7,267 nucleotides of DNA from Gammaproteobacteria bacterium (GTDB lineage: Bacteria > Pseudomonadota > Gammaproteobacteria > Xanthomonadales > Xanthomonadaceae): positions 1 through 7,267 of the forward strand of contig JAUIJO010000163.1 of assembly GCA_030431185.1 (NCBI GenBank), in the 5' to 3' direction. This document shows positions 1 to 7,083 of this stretch, piece by piece. How positions within the stretch are numbered: position 1 is the stretch's first letter; each line of letters opens with the position of its first letter. The position numbers and the translations under genes were made by a program. Under the pieces are notes generated by a model. That model worked only from the letters and a program-made list of their open reading frames with translations, searched no databases and was not told where the DNA came from.

Positions 1-336
1 TCTCGGCATGCGCCAGCAGGGTGCGCGCCAGCCCCTGGCCCTCGAAACGGGAATCGACCGCGAGGTCGGAGACATGGCAGGTCGCCGCGCCGCCGAAGAA
101 GTCCCGGTCCAGTTGCAGGTGCACGAAACCGGCGGGATCGCCGTCCACCTCCACCACGAAGAAACGGGAATGCGCCGGGCGTTCCTCCAGGTGCCGGGCC
201 AGGTCGGCGCGCACGCCGGCGCCCACGGTCTCGCGACTGCGGCCACGGGGCAGGGGGAACTCGCTGAACCGTTCGACGAAGCCCAGGATGAAGGCGTCGT
301 CCGCCCGGGTGGCCGGGCGGATGGCGGGGTGCGGGC

Positions 337-340
<4 letters not shown>
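1..340 (-). CDS. GNAT-family N-acetyltransferase, 3' end cut by window
   Basis: Probable acetyl-CoA-dependent N-acetyltransferase of the GNAT superfamily; the acceptor substrate is unknown. Only the first 113 residues lie in the window. The N-terminus (residues 7-25, IRPATRADDAFILGFVERF) is the usual GNAT beta1-alpha1 start. Residues 60-78 form the central beta strands (RFFVVEVDGDPAGFVHLQL). Residues 91-113 are motif A, with the acetyl-CoA pyrophosphate loop R98-x-x-G101-x-G103 in SRFEGQGLARTLL. The start is GTG at 340-338, whose last two bases are the first two of the TGA stop of the upstream acyl-CoA dehydrogenase (GTGA overlap), so translational coupling is likely. No strong ribosome site precedes it, which fits coupling. 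Family assignment is firm; whether it acts on a small molecule or a protein cannot be said. Confidence 0.9.
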
Positions 341-2118
<1,778 letters not shown>

Positions 2119-2155
2119 CGGGAACCGTGTGGGAGGAATGGGACGCGCGCGGGGA

Positions 2156-2650
2156 TCAGCGAAGCACGCCGGGCAGGCCGGGTGCGGGACTCAACGCGCT
2201 CTTGCGCTCGACGTCGAACGTGCGCGGCCGGGTGCTCTCGTCGGGCGTGGCCACGACCGTGCCGGCCAGGGCGTAGGGCATGCTCCGGCCCGCGGCCAGC
2301 GCATCCGCGGCGGCGAGCTTCGCGGCGGCGGCGGGAAGCACGCGCGCCTCCACGACGTCGGCCGACTCCGGGCCGATGTTGAGCGCGGGACTGGCCCGCA
2401 ATGCGCCGGCCTCCTGGCCATCGGCCTGCAGCGCCAGGTCGAAGCTGTCGAAGCGCATCGGGATGCTGCTGTAGTTCTCCAGGCGCACCTGCGCCGTCCA
2501 GCTGCCGTCCGCGTTCACCGTCAACTGCTGCAGGCGGGCCGCGGGCTCGGACACGCGGCGGACCGGGCCGCTGGAACAGGCGGCGAGCGCAAGCAGCAGG
2601 CAAGCCGTGACCGCGATGCGGGGGCCATGCGTCCAGGACCGTGTCTTCAT
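2156..2650 (-). CDS. Small lipoprotein with probable LEA14/WHy-like domain
   Basis: A 164-residue predicted lipoprotein. Residues 1-24 are a signal peptide (basic MKTRSWTHGPR, then a hydrophobic stretch), followed by the lipobox L22-A-A-C25 in LALAACSS. The residue after the lipidated Cys is Ser, not Asp, which favours outer-membrane rather than inner-membrane retention. The mature part (about 38-145) resembles the water-stress/LEA type 2 beta-sandwich: VRLENYSSIPMRFDSFDLAL, then a gap, then IGPESADVVEARV, the usual pattern of a strand with Asn, a self-similar strand and a polar-to-hydrophobic final strand. That fold call is from pattern recognition only. ATG 2650 is chosen because GAAGG lies 10 nt upstream and it gives a compact signal peptide; in-frame ATGs at 2659 and 2704 are alternatives with poorer spacing or no ribosome site. 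It precedes the acyl-CoA dehydrogenase by 37 nt, probably in the same transcript. Function unknown. Confidence 0.85.
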   Translation of the reverse strand: MKTRSWTHGPRIAVTACLLLALAACSSGPVRRVSEPAARLQQLTVNADGSWTAQVRLENYSSIPMRFDSFDLALQADGQEAGALRASPALNIGPESADVVEARVLPAAAAKLAAADALAAGRSMPYALAGTVVATPDESTRPRTFDVERKSALSPAPGLPGVLR

Positions 2651-2772
2651 GTGTGCCATGCCTTCGGAAAGTGTGGGGCCGGCCACGAGAATACTACGGC
2701 GCATGGTGACGCCGGCCCGGTCGGAGACGGGCTGCGTCCGCGGCGATCCCGTCGCCCCCCTCGCGCAAGCGG
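2651..2772. other. Gap between alcohol dehydrogenase and lipoprotein genes
   Basis: This 122-nt spacer is the longest between the minus-strand genes. It contains CGGCG-N8-CGCCG (2697-2714), a short hairpin with no U-tract, and a minus-strand TAGTAT (2696-2691) as a weak possible -10 without a -35. It may hold the promoter of the lipoprotein/acyl-CoA dehydrogenase unit, but nothing decisive is seen. Confidence 0.4.
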
Positions 2773-3906
2773 CTAGGAGGGGAACACCACCACCTGGCGG
2801 ATCGCTTCGCCGCTGGCGAGGCGGTCGAAACCGCTGTTGATCTCGTCCAGTGCCAGGGTATGCGTCAGCAGGCGCTCGACGGGCAGGCGGCCGCTGCGAT
2901 GCAGGGCGATGTAGCGGGGGATGTCGCGGCCGGGTACCGCCGAGCCCATGTAGGAGCCCCGTACGCAACGTTCCTCGGCCACCAGGCTGACCGCCGGCAC
3001 GCTGAACATGCGGTCCGGCGCGGGCAGTCCGACCGTGATCGTCGTGCCCCCGCGTCGCGTCGCCGCGTACGCCTGCGCGAGCACGCGCTCGTTGCCCACC
3101 GACTCGATCGCATGCTCGACCCCGCCGCCGGTGACCTCCCGGATCGCCTCGACCGGATCGGTGTCGCGCGCGTCGATGCAGTGGCTGGCGCCGAGCGAAC
3201 GCGCCAGTTCCAGTTTGGCGGGCACGACATCGACGGCGATGAGCGGGTGCGCCGATGCCGCCGCCCCGCCCAGCAGGGCCGCCAGTCCCACCCCGCCCAG
3301 GCCGAAGATCGCGACGCTTTCCCCTGCCCGGACCCGGGCGGTGTTGACCACCGCGCCCACGCCCGTCATCACCGCGCAGCCAAACAGGGCGGCGATCTCC
3401 GGCGCGAGGTCGGGGTCGACGCGCACCGCCGAACGTGCCGACACCACCGTGCATTCGCTGAAGCACGAGACACCCAGGTGGTGCTGCAGCGGCGCGTCGC
3501 CCGCACCCCGCCAGCGACGTCCGCCGCCGATCAGCCGGCCCTCCGCGTTGGCCATCGCGCCGGGCTCGCACAACACCGGCCGCCCACTCGCGCAGGGTAG
3601 GCAGTGGCCGCACATCGGCACGAAGGAAAACACCACCCGGTCCCCGACCCGGAAGCCGTCGGTGTCGCGGCCAAGCTCGATCACTTCGCCCACCGCTTCG
3701 TGGCCCAGCACCATCGGCAGCGGGCGTGGACGCGATCCGTCGATCACCGACAGGTCGGAGTGGCACAGGCCCGCCGCCAGCACGCGTACCCGAAGTTCGC
3801 CCGCGCCGGGGTCGGCCAGCGCCACGGTTTCGATCCGCAGCGGCAGCGACTGCGAGTAGGGGGCCGGCAAGCCCATCTGGCGCAGTACCGCGGCGCGCAC
3901 GTTCAT
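2773..3906 (-). CDS. Zinc-dependent alcohol dehydrogenase (MDR superfamily)
   Basis: A 377-residue medium-chain zinc alcohol dehydrogenase, cytoplasmic, interconverting an alcohol and an aldehyde or ketone with NAD(H). Catalytic-zinc ligands are visible: C48 (in AGLCHSDLS), H69-E70 (in LGHEAVGE) and C177 (in ALFGCAVMTGVG). The structural-zinc set is complete as C99-x2-C102-x2-C105-x7-C113. The Rossmann motif GLGGVG is at 202-207, and Asp226 (IAVDVV) at the end of the second strand indicates NAD rather than NADP. Length and the CHSD/GxGxVG layout fit the class III/benzyl-alcohol-dehydrogenase side of the family, but the substrate cannot be named. ATG 3906 overlaps the TGA of the thioesterase gene (ATGA), with a strong ribosome site AGGGAGG six bases upstream inside that gene. 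All zinc residues are present, so the enzyme should be active. The nearest gene downstream is 122 nt away. Confidence 0.95.
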   Translation of the reverse strand: MNVRAAVLRQMGLPAPYSQSLPLRIETVALADPGAGELRVRVLAAGLCHSDLSVIDGSRPRPLPMVLGHEAVGEVIELGRDTDGFRVGDRVVFSFVPMCGHCLPCASGRPVLCEPGAMANAEGRLIGGGRRWRGAGDAPLQHHLGVSCFSECTVVSARSAVRVDPDLAPEIAALFGCAVMTGVGAVVNTARVRAGESVAIFGLGGVGLAALLGGAAASAHPLIAVDVVPAKLELARSLGASHCIDARDTDPVEAIREVTGGGVEHAIESVGNERVLAQAYAATRRGGTTITVGLPAPDRMFSVPAVSLVAEERCVRGSYMGSAVPGRDIPRYIALHRSGRLPVERLLTHTLALDEINSGFDRLASGEAIRQVVVFPS

Positions 3907-4349
3907 GCGTCCCCTCCCTGCGCCGCGGCCGTCGACTGGAGGGGCTCGAGTGCCGCGCGGATCGAGGCGGGTATCGGATGCGAGCGCCTCGTGGCGCGAT
4001 CGATGAACACATGCACGAACCAGCCCACGGCGGCGGGCGAATCCTGGCCGGGGCGGAACAGCCCGATCCCGTAGCGGACGCTCGAGTTGCCCAGGTGCTC
4101 GACCCTCAGGCCGGCCTCGACCGTCTCCGGGAAGGCCAGCTCGCTGTGGAACCGGCAGTGCGATTCCGCGCACAGGCCGATCACGCCGCCCCGATGGATG
4201 TCGAGGCCACCGCGCGTGATCAGGAAGGTGTTGATGACGGTGTCGAAGTAGCTGTAGTACTCCACGTTGTTGACGTGGCCGTAAACGTCGTTGTCCTTCC
4301 AGCGGGTCGGGATCGGCAGGAAGTGGCCGAAGTCTTCGCGCGTGCTCAT
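3903..4349 (-). CDS. Hotdog-fold acyl-CoA thioesterase (4HBT/YbgC-like)
   Basis: A 148-residue single hotdog-domain protein that would hydrolyse an acyl-CoA to the free acid and CoA in the cytoplasm. The diagnostic signature is near the N-terminus: R16-W-K-D19-N-D21-V-Y-G24-H25-V-N27-N28 followed by YYSYFDTVIN. D21 aligns by motif with the catalytic aspartate of the Pseudomonas 4-hydroxybenzoyl-CoA thioesterase type. Residues 60-98 supply the remaining sheet strands (CRFHSELAFPETVEAGLRVEHLGNSSVRYGIGLF). Length is normal for the family (130-150). GGAG five bases before ATG 4349 supports this start. It lies 27 nt after the transporter stop and overlaps the alcohol dehydrogenase start by ATGA, so the three probably share one transcript. 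Thioester substrate unknown; a housekeeping tolerance function is possible, but the coupling to a dehydrogenase argues for a pathway role. Confidence 0.94.
   Translation of the reverse strand: MSTREDFGHFLPIPTRWKDNDVYGHVNNVEYYSYFDTVINTFLITRGGLDIHRGGVIGLCAESHCRFHSELAFPETVEAGLRVEHLGNSSVRYGIGLFRPGQDSPAAVGWFVHVFIDRATRRSHPIPASIRAALEPLQSTAAAQGGDA
3908..3919 (-). promoter_or_regulatory. Ribosome site of the alcohol dehydrogenase inside the thioesterase gene
   Basis: AGGGAGG, six bases ahead of ATG 3906, is embedded in the last codons of the thioesterase (residues QGGD). It decides the dehydrogenase start and, with the ATGA overlap, argues for coupled translation of the two enzymes. Confidence 0.75.
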
Positions 4350-4376
4350 GCGGTCTCCGTGGGGTCGTTTGCGATG

Positions 4377-5768
4377 TCAGCCTTGCCGGCCTTCGAGGGG
4401 CGTGGGGCGCGCCGGCGGGGTGGCTGCGTCCTGGGCCGGTTCCGGCTTGAAGCCGACCAGCAGCAGGCACGTCGCCACGCCGACCGTCAGGCCCAGCCAG
4501 GGGTCGAGCAGGGCGAGCGCGGCACCGATCAGCATCGCCGCGCCCCGCGCGCTCGCGTCGCGCGGGATGGCCATGCCGATGTAGGCGCATGCGAATCCGG
4601 TCAGCACCAGCGTCAGCGACAGCGCGATGCCGAGCAGGGGCTTGAGCGCGGTCAGCAAGGGCAGCATGAAATAGATGAAGGGCAGGCCCATGAGGTAGTA
4701 GGAGATCAACCCGCTGTGCAGGTCCGGCACCGCGCGCGGCCCCTCCTTCCAGCGCTTGACCACGATCACGTGGACCCCGGTCCACAGGCTGCCCTGGGTG
4801 GTGAAGAACGGGGTGACGAGCGCGGAGAGCGCATTGCGGATCGAGAGCGCCAGGTGCGAGCGGCTGGTGTTGATGTCGACGGGGTCGTCGGGCCGGGCCG
4901 GTGCTGCCTCGCGGATCACGGCGTCGCCGGTGACCCAGTCGCCGAACTGGATGACGTAGGTGATGAGGACCAGCGGAATCCCGGCCAGGTACATCTCCAG
5001 GGGCGGCCAGCCGATGCTGAAGGGCGACATCTTCGCGATCGCGTCGCCGACCGGGGGCAGCAGCCAGCCCCACTGGATCTCGTACTGCACCTCGCCGACC
5101 AGCGGGCCGATGACCGCCGCCGCGATGAAGCCGGGGAGCAGTCCCAGGGCCGCCAGCAGGGCGAGGGGGCGATGGCGTTCGATGAGGCCGCGGAAGGGCA
5201 CCGAGAACAGGAACACCAGGCAGACCGCGCAGGCCACCGCGGTGGCGATGGGTTGCGCCATCACCAGGTCTTCGTCGGTGAGGACCCGGCGGAATGCCGA
5301 CAGGGCGGCGCCGAGCAGGATGCCGGCCTTGAGCGTGGAGGGCAGCCAGCGCATCAGCCGTCGCCCGAGTCCCGTGATCCCGAGCGCGAACACCAGTGCC
5401 GCGTAGCTCAACGAGAGCGCGGTCATGGCCTGGAAGCGGCTGTCGGGATCGGGATAGCCGCTGATCACGTAGGCCAGCGCCAGCGGCAGGGCCGCGGTGG
5501 TCCAGCCCGGCGCGTAGGGTTCGCCGAAGACGTACAGCGAGGACACGATGAGGATGCTGTTGAGCAGCACGCAGGCCACCGCCTGCTCGAAGCTCATCCC
5601 GAAATACCCGCTCAGCACCGGGACCAGGGCAAGCCCGGTGGCGGTGGCGACCAGCGTGCCCTGCAGGAACTCCGGCCAGAGCAGCCTGGAGTGCAGGAAC
5701 GGCAGCCGGAACGTGAACGGCCCCCAGCGCCACCCCGTCGATGTGGCGCCTTGTCGTGTCTGTTCCAT
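4377..5768 (-). CDS. Multi-pass membrane transporter, probable NCS2/SLC23-like permease
   Basis: A 463-residue polytopic inner-membrane protein with about 11-14 hydrophobic segments (for example 35-56, 62-82, 90-103, 118-134, 148-158, 175-192, 202-224, 260-275, 355-378, 380-402, 408-436). Segments such as VLITYVIQFGDWVTGDAVI (267-285), followed by SLWTGVHVI (327-335), recall the substrate-lined half-helices of xanthine/uracil permeases (NCS2, the UraA fold shared with SulP), and the length suits that family. This is an impression from layout, not a confident motif match, and other transporter families are possible. The C-terminal tail after 440 is Pro-rich and cytoplasmic in appearance. The start is ATG 5768 with a strong GGGAGG five bases upstream. 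The regulator stop lies 78 nt upstream and the thioesterase 27 nt downstream. Its likely job is uptake of the substrate of the adjoining enzymes. Confidence 0.9.
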   Translation of the reverse strand: MEQTRQGATSTGWRWGPFTFRLPFLHSRLLWPEFLQGTLVATATGLALVPVLSGYFGMSFEQAVACVLLNSILIVSSLYVFGEPYAPGWTTAALPLALAYVISGYPDPDSRFQAMTALSLSYAALVFALGITGLGRRLMRWLPSTLKAGILLGAALSAFRRVLTDEDLVMAQPIATAVACAVCLVFLFSVPFRGLIERHRPLALLAALGLLPGFIAAAVIGPLVGEVQYEIQWGWLLPPVGDAIAKMSPFSIGWPPLEMYLAGIPLVLITYVIQFGDWVTGDAVIREAAPARPDDPVDINTSRSHLALSIRNALSALVTPFFTTQGSLWTGVHVIVVKRWKEGPRAVPDLHSGLISYYLMGLPFIYFMLPLLTALKPLLGIALSLTLVLTGFACAYIGMAIPRDASARGAAMLIGAALALLDPWLGLTVGVATCLLLVGFKPEPAQDAATPPARPTPLEGRQG

Positions 5769-5779
5769 CGTCCCCTCCC
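5769..5779 (-). promoter_or_regulatory. Strong ribosome site of the transporter gene
   Basis: The mRNA carries GGGAGGGGACG directly before ATG 5768, with GGGAGG five bases from the start. The same eleven bases occur before the alcohol dehydrogenase start (3918-3908). This supports the chosen start and suggests efficient translation. Confidence 0.75.
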
Positions 5780-5846
5780 AGGTGATGCGCCGGATGCGCG
5801 TGATGTGCGTGGGCGTGTTCGTGGACGCCTGTGGGCGCCTGTCGGC
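5780..5846. repeat. Short direct repeats in the regulator-transporter spacer
   Basis: CGCCTGT occurs at 5826-5832 and 5836-5842. On the minus strand GCGCATC also recurs nine bases apart near 5785-5801. The minus-strand RNA is rich in C and A and poor in G-rich structure, so it could be a Rho-accessible leader. Biological meaning is uncertain. Confidence 0.35.
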
Positions 5847-6665
5847 TCAGAACCGGCCTTCCACTTTCTCGAACACGGTGTTGCGCAGGGCCACCAGCTT
5901 CGGTCCGAAGTCCTGGATCAGCTTTTCGCGGGTCATCACCGAGATGCGCCCGCTGCAGTTGAACGACAGCACCCGGCTGCGGTCGGCGGAGGTCATCGGC
6001 ACGCCGACCGCGAACACGTCCGGGTTCCACTCGCCCATCGAGAAGCAGAAGCCGTAGGTTTCGTACTCCTCGCGCGCACGGACGATGCCGGCGTGGATGC
6101 GGGGCCACTGCGCGGGATCGCAGTCGCTCCTGAGTTCCGCCAGGCGCTGCTCGAACAGTTCCGGCGGCCGCGCCGCGAGGTCGGCCCGGCCCAGCGCGGT
6201 AGAGCCATGCGGCACGCGCATGCCCGGGGCCAGGTTGAGCTGGAACGTGTGGTCGCCCTGGCAGACTTCCAGCAGGATCATCCGCAGTCCGTCCGCCGCG
6301 CCCAGCATCACCGCCGACTGCGTGTACTCGGCCAGTTCCTTCATCAACGGGCGGGCGACGGAGACCACGTCGTTGTTCTTCATGTACGCATGGCTGAGAC
6401 CGAGGACCGCCGTGCCCAGGGCGTACTTCTCCAGCGTCGCCGAGTACTCGAGGTAGCCGAGCGAGGCGAGGGTGAAGGTCAGGCGCGAGACCGTCGGCTT
6501 GGGCAGCAGCGTCTGCCGGGCGATCTCCTGGTTGCCCAGGTATCGGTCGCCATGTTCGAAACACCGCAGGATGGCGAACGCGCGCCCGACGGAATTGACG
6601 AACTGCGCATGCGATTCGTCGAAGGGGCGGTTGAAGACGTCGGCGTTGCGTTTGGGGCTTCCCAT
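5847..6665 (-). CDS. IclR-family transcriptional regulator
   Basis: A 272-residue IclR-type regulator. Residues 22-85 form the N-terminal winged helix-turn-helix (FVNSVGRAFAILRCFEHG), with recognition helix KPTVSRLTFTLASLG (56-70) and wing YLEYSATLEKYALG. Residues 90-270 form the effector-binding domain, with family landmarks in the 150s (HGSTALGRADLAA), YGFCFSMGEWNPDVFAVGVPM (204-224) and the closing RISVMTREKLIQDFG. The ATG at 6665 has AGGAA five bases upstream and is the first ATG in the frame; an in-frame TTG at 6794 would add 43 unlike residues and is rejected. It is transcribed away from the SDR gene across a region bearing paired palindromes, the usual arrangement for an IclR protein controlling itself and a divergent operon. 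The effector is unknown, but a metabolite of the neighbouring genes is likely. Confidence 0.95.
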   Translation of the reverse strand: MGSPKRNADVFNRPFDESHAQFVNSVGRAFAILRCFEHGDRYLGNQEIARQTLLPKPTVSRLTFTLASLGYLEYSATLEKYALGTAVLGLSHAYMKNNDVVSVARPLMKELAEYTQSAVMLGAADGLRMILLEVCQGDHTFQLNLAPGMRVPHGSTALGRADLAARPPELFEQRLAELRSDCDPAQWPRIHAGIVRAREEYETYGFCFSMGEWNPDVFAVGVPMTSADRSRVLSFNCSGRISVMTREKLIQDFGPKLVALRNTVFEKVEGRF

Positions 6666-6810
6666 CGGGGTTCCTGGATCAAGCGGCCTGTGGGCGGGGG
6701 CGGCGGCGCGCGTATGGGTTTGCGGTCGGTGGGAGCGGCTCGAATGCGTGCCCGGGGAGGTCCCGGCGGTGCCCGCTGGCGTCCGAAGCGCCAATGGACG
6801 GGGCAGGCAT
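6666..6810. other. GC-rich leader of the regulator gene, no feature recognised
   Basis: This stretch immediately before the IclR start is high in GC (runs such as GGGCGGGGGCGGCGGCG in the plus strand). It has no codon-like feature, no recognised hairpin with a U-tract and no palindrome of note. It would be the 5' leader of the regulator transcript if that begins near 6822. It differs sharply from the AT-rich block that follows. Nothing else is seen in it. Confidence 0.5.
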
Positions 6811-6823
6811 TCTTGCGCTCTTT

Positions 6824-6840
6824 ATTTCGTTATATGGAAC
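6824..6840. promoter_or_regulatory. Candidate IclR operator A
   Basis: The sequence ATTTCGTTATATGGAAC matches operator B (6999-7015) at 11 of 17 positions: ATTTCGT, five variable bases, then GGAA. Half-sites TTTCG and GGAAC are only weakly inverted (about three of the five pairs). On the minus strand it contains TATAAC (6834-6829), a 5/6 match to a sigma70 -10 box, so binding here would hinder the regulator's own promoter. The operator role is inference from position and the repeat of the motif. Confidence 0.55.
6829..6834 (-). promoter_or_regulatory. Possible -10 box of the regulator gene
   Basis: The minus strand reads TATAAC, one mismatch from TATAAT, inside operator A. No convincing -35 is found 16-18 bases upstream (CATTCT or similar), so the promoter may depend on an activator or lie elsewhere. 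If used, the transcript would start near 6822, giving a leader of about 157 bases. Confidence 0.35.
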
Positions 6841-6849
6841 TTAGTTCCG
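6835..6849. promoter_or_regulatory. Palindrome TGGAACTTAGTTCCG overlapping operator A
   Basis: The core GGAACTTAGTTCC (6836-6848) is a perfect inverted repeat with six-base arms around one base. It shares GGAAC with operator A. The 15-base site matches the E. coli IclR consensus as I remember it (TGGAAATNATTTCCA) at 11 of its 14 defined positions. It is a likely recognition site for the regulator encoded alongside; a further TTCCG at 6860-6864 may be an additional half-site. Confidence 0.6.
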
Positions 6850-6948
6850 AAAGAATGAATTCCGCGCAAGTGTGGAGGGGAGGCGAACAAGCTGTCAAAT
6901 ACCGCGATAAATGTTGCTTTGCACCATAAAAATGGATACTTGCGGGTA

Positions 6949-6977
6949 TTGAATGCGTCCAGATAGCACGCTAGATT
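6949..6977 (+). promoter_or_regulatory. Candidate sigma70 promoter for the SDR gene
   Basis: TTGAAT (6949-6954) and TAGATT (6972-6977) are separated by the optimal 17 bases; each matches four of six consensus positions. The start would fall near 6984, inside the palindrome 6977-6990, with a leader of about 100 bases before the ATG at 7084. Operators placed over and just after this start would suit repression. Prediction by eye only. Confidence 0.45.
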
Positions 6978-6990
6978 GTTTCAAGAAACA
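6977..6990. promoter_or_regulatory. Perfect palindrome TGTTTCAAGAAACA at the predicted start site
   Basis: TGTTTC and GAAACA are exact inverted six-base arms separated by AA. It lies over the predicted SDR transcription start and seven bases before the long form of operator B. Its bases differ from operators A and B, so it may be bound by another regulator or be a degenerate site of the same protein. Confidence 0.45.
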
Positions 6991-6996
6991 GAAACT

Positions 6997-7017
6997 TAAT
7001 TTCGTATAGCGGAATTA
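6997..7017. promoter_or_regulatory. Candidate IclR operator B
   Basis: TAATTTCG (6997-7004), spacer TATAG, and CGGAATTA (7010-7017) form an inverted repeat with eight-base arms and one mismatch. Its inner 17 bases share ATTTCGT-N5-GGAA with operator A; the centres of the two lie about 175 bp apart. Located between the predicted SDR start and its coding region, it would block transcription elongation or initiation. IclR proteins often bind as dimer pairs on separated sites. Confidence 0.6.
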
Positions 7018-7083
7018 TCAATGTTTGAAGTGCATCTGCCATGAGCCGGATCCGCAGCCCATTCCGCCCTTGACCGAGAGTCC

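Larger units (their letters stand above)
6811..7083. promoter_or_regulatory. AT-rich divergent control region between regulator and SDR
   Basis: The 220 bases 6811-7030 are about 40% GC by hand count, against about 70% in the neighbouring genes. The block lies between two diverging genes and carries four palindromic elements (listed separately), a plausible promoter for the SDR and a possible -10 for the regulator. It holds no credible gene, although two very short overlapping frames, 7021-7044 and 7041-7073, exist. Its composition and palindromes point to a shared operator-promoter region. Confidence 0.85.

Noticed and set aside
2651..2704. Longer lipoprotein start at ATG 2704
   Set aside because: It would put 18 additional residues before a compact lipoprotein signal and has no ribosome site; ATG 2650 fits better.
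2697..2714. Hairpin CGGCG-N8-CGCCG as an intrinsic terminator after the alcohol dehydrogenase
   Set aside because: The stem is only five pairs and no U-tract follows on either strand.
2773..6564. A single 1263-codon minus frame that could suggest a giant fusion protein
   Set aside because: Only the last 377 codons (from ATG 3906) are a real protein; the rest is out-of-frame reading through the regulator, transporter and thioesterase genes in stop-poor GC-rich DNA.
6666..6794. N-terminal extension of the IclR regulator from TTG 6794
   Set aside because: The extra residues are Arg/Pro/Ala/Thr-rich and unlike the family, whereas ATG 6665 has AGGAA at ideal spacing.
3726..6929. 1067-codon open frame on the plus strand
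   Set aside because: It lies opposite five recognisable minus-strand genes; its translation is low-complexity, rich in R, G, A, Q and D, with no family resemblance, as expected of a high-GC shadow frame.
6936..6949. Inverted repeat ATAC-N6-GTAT
   Set aside because: Four-base arms are expected by chance in an AT-rich stretch of this size.
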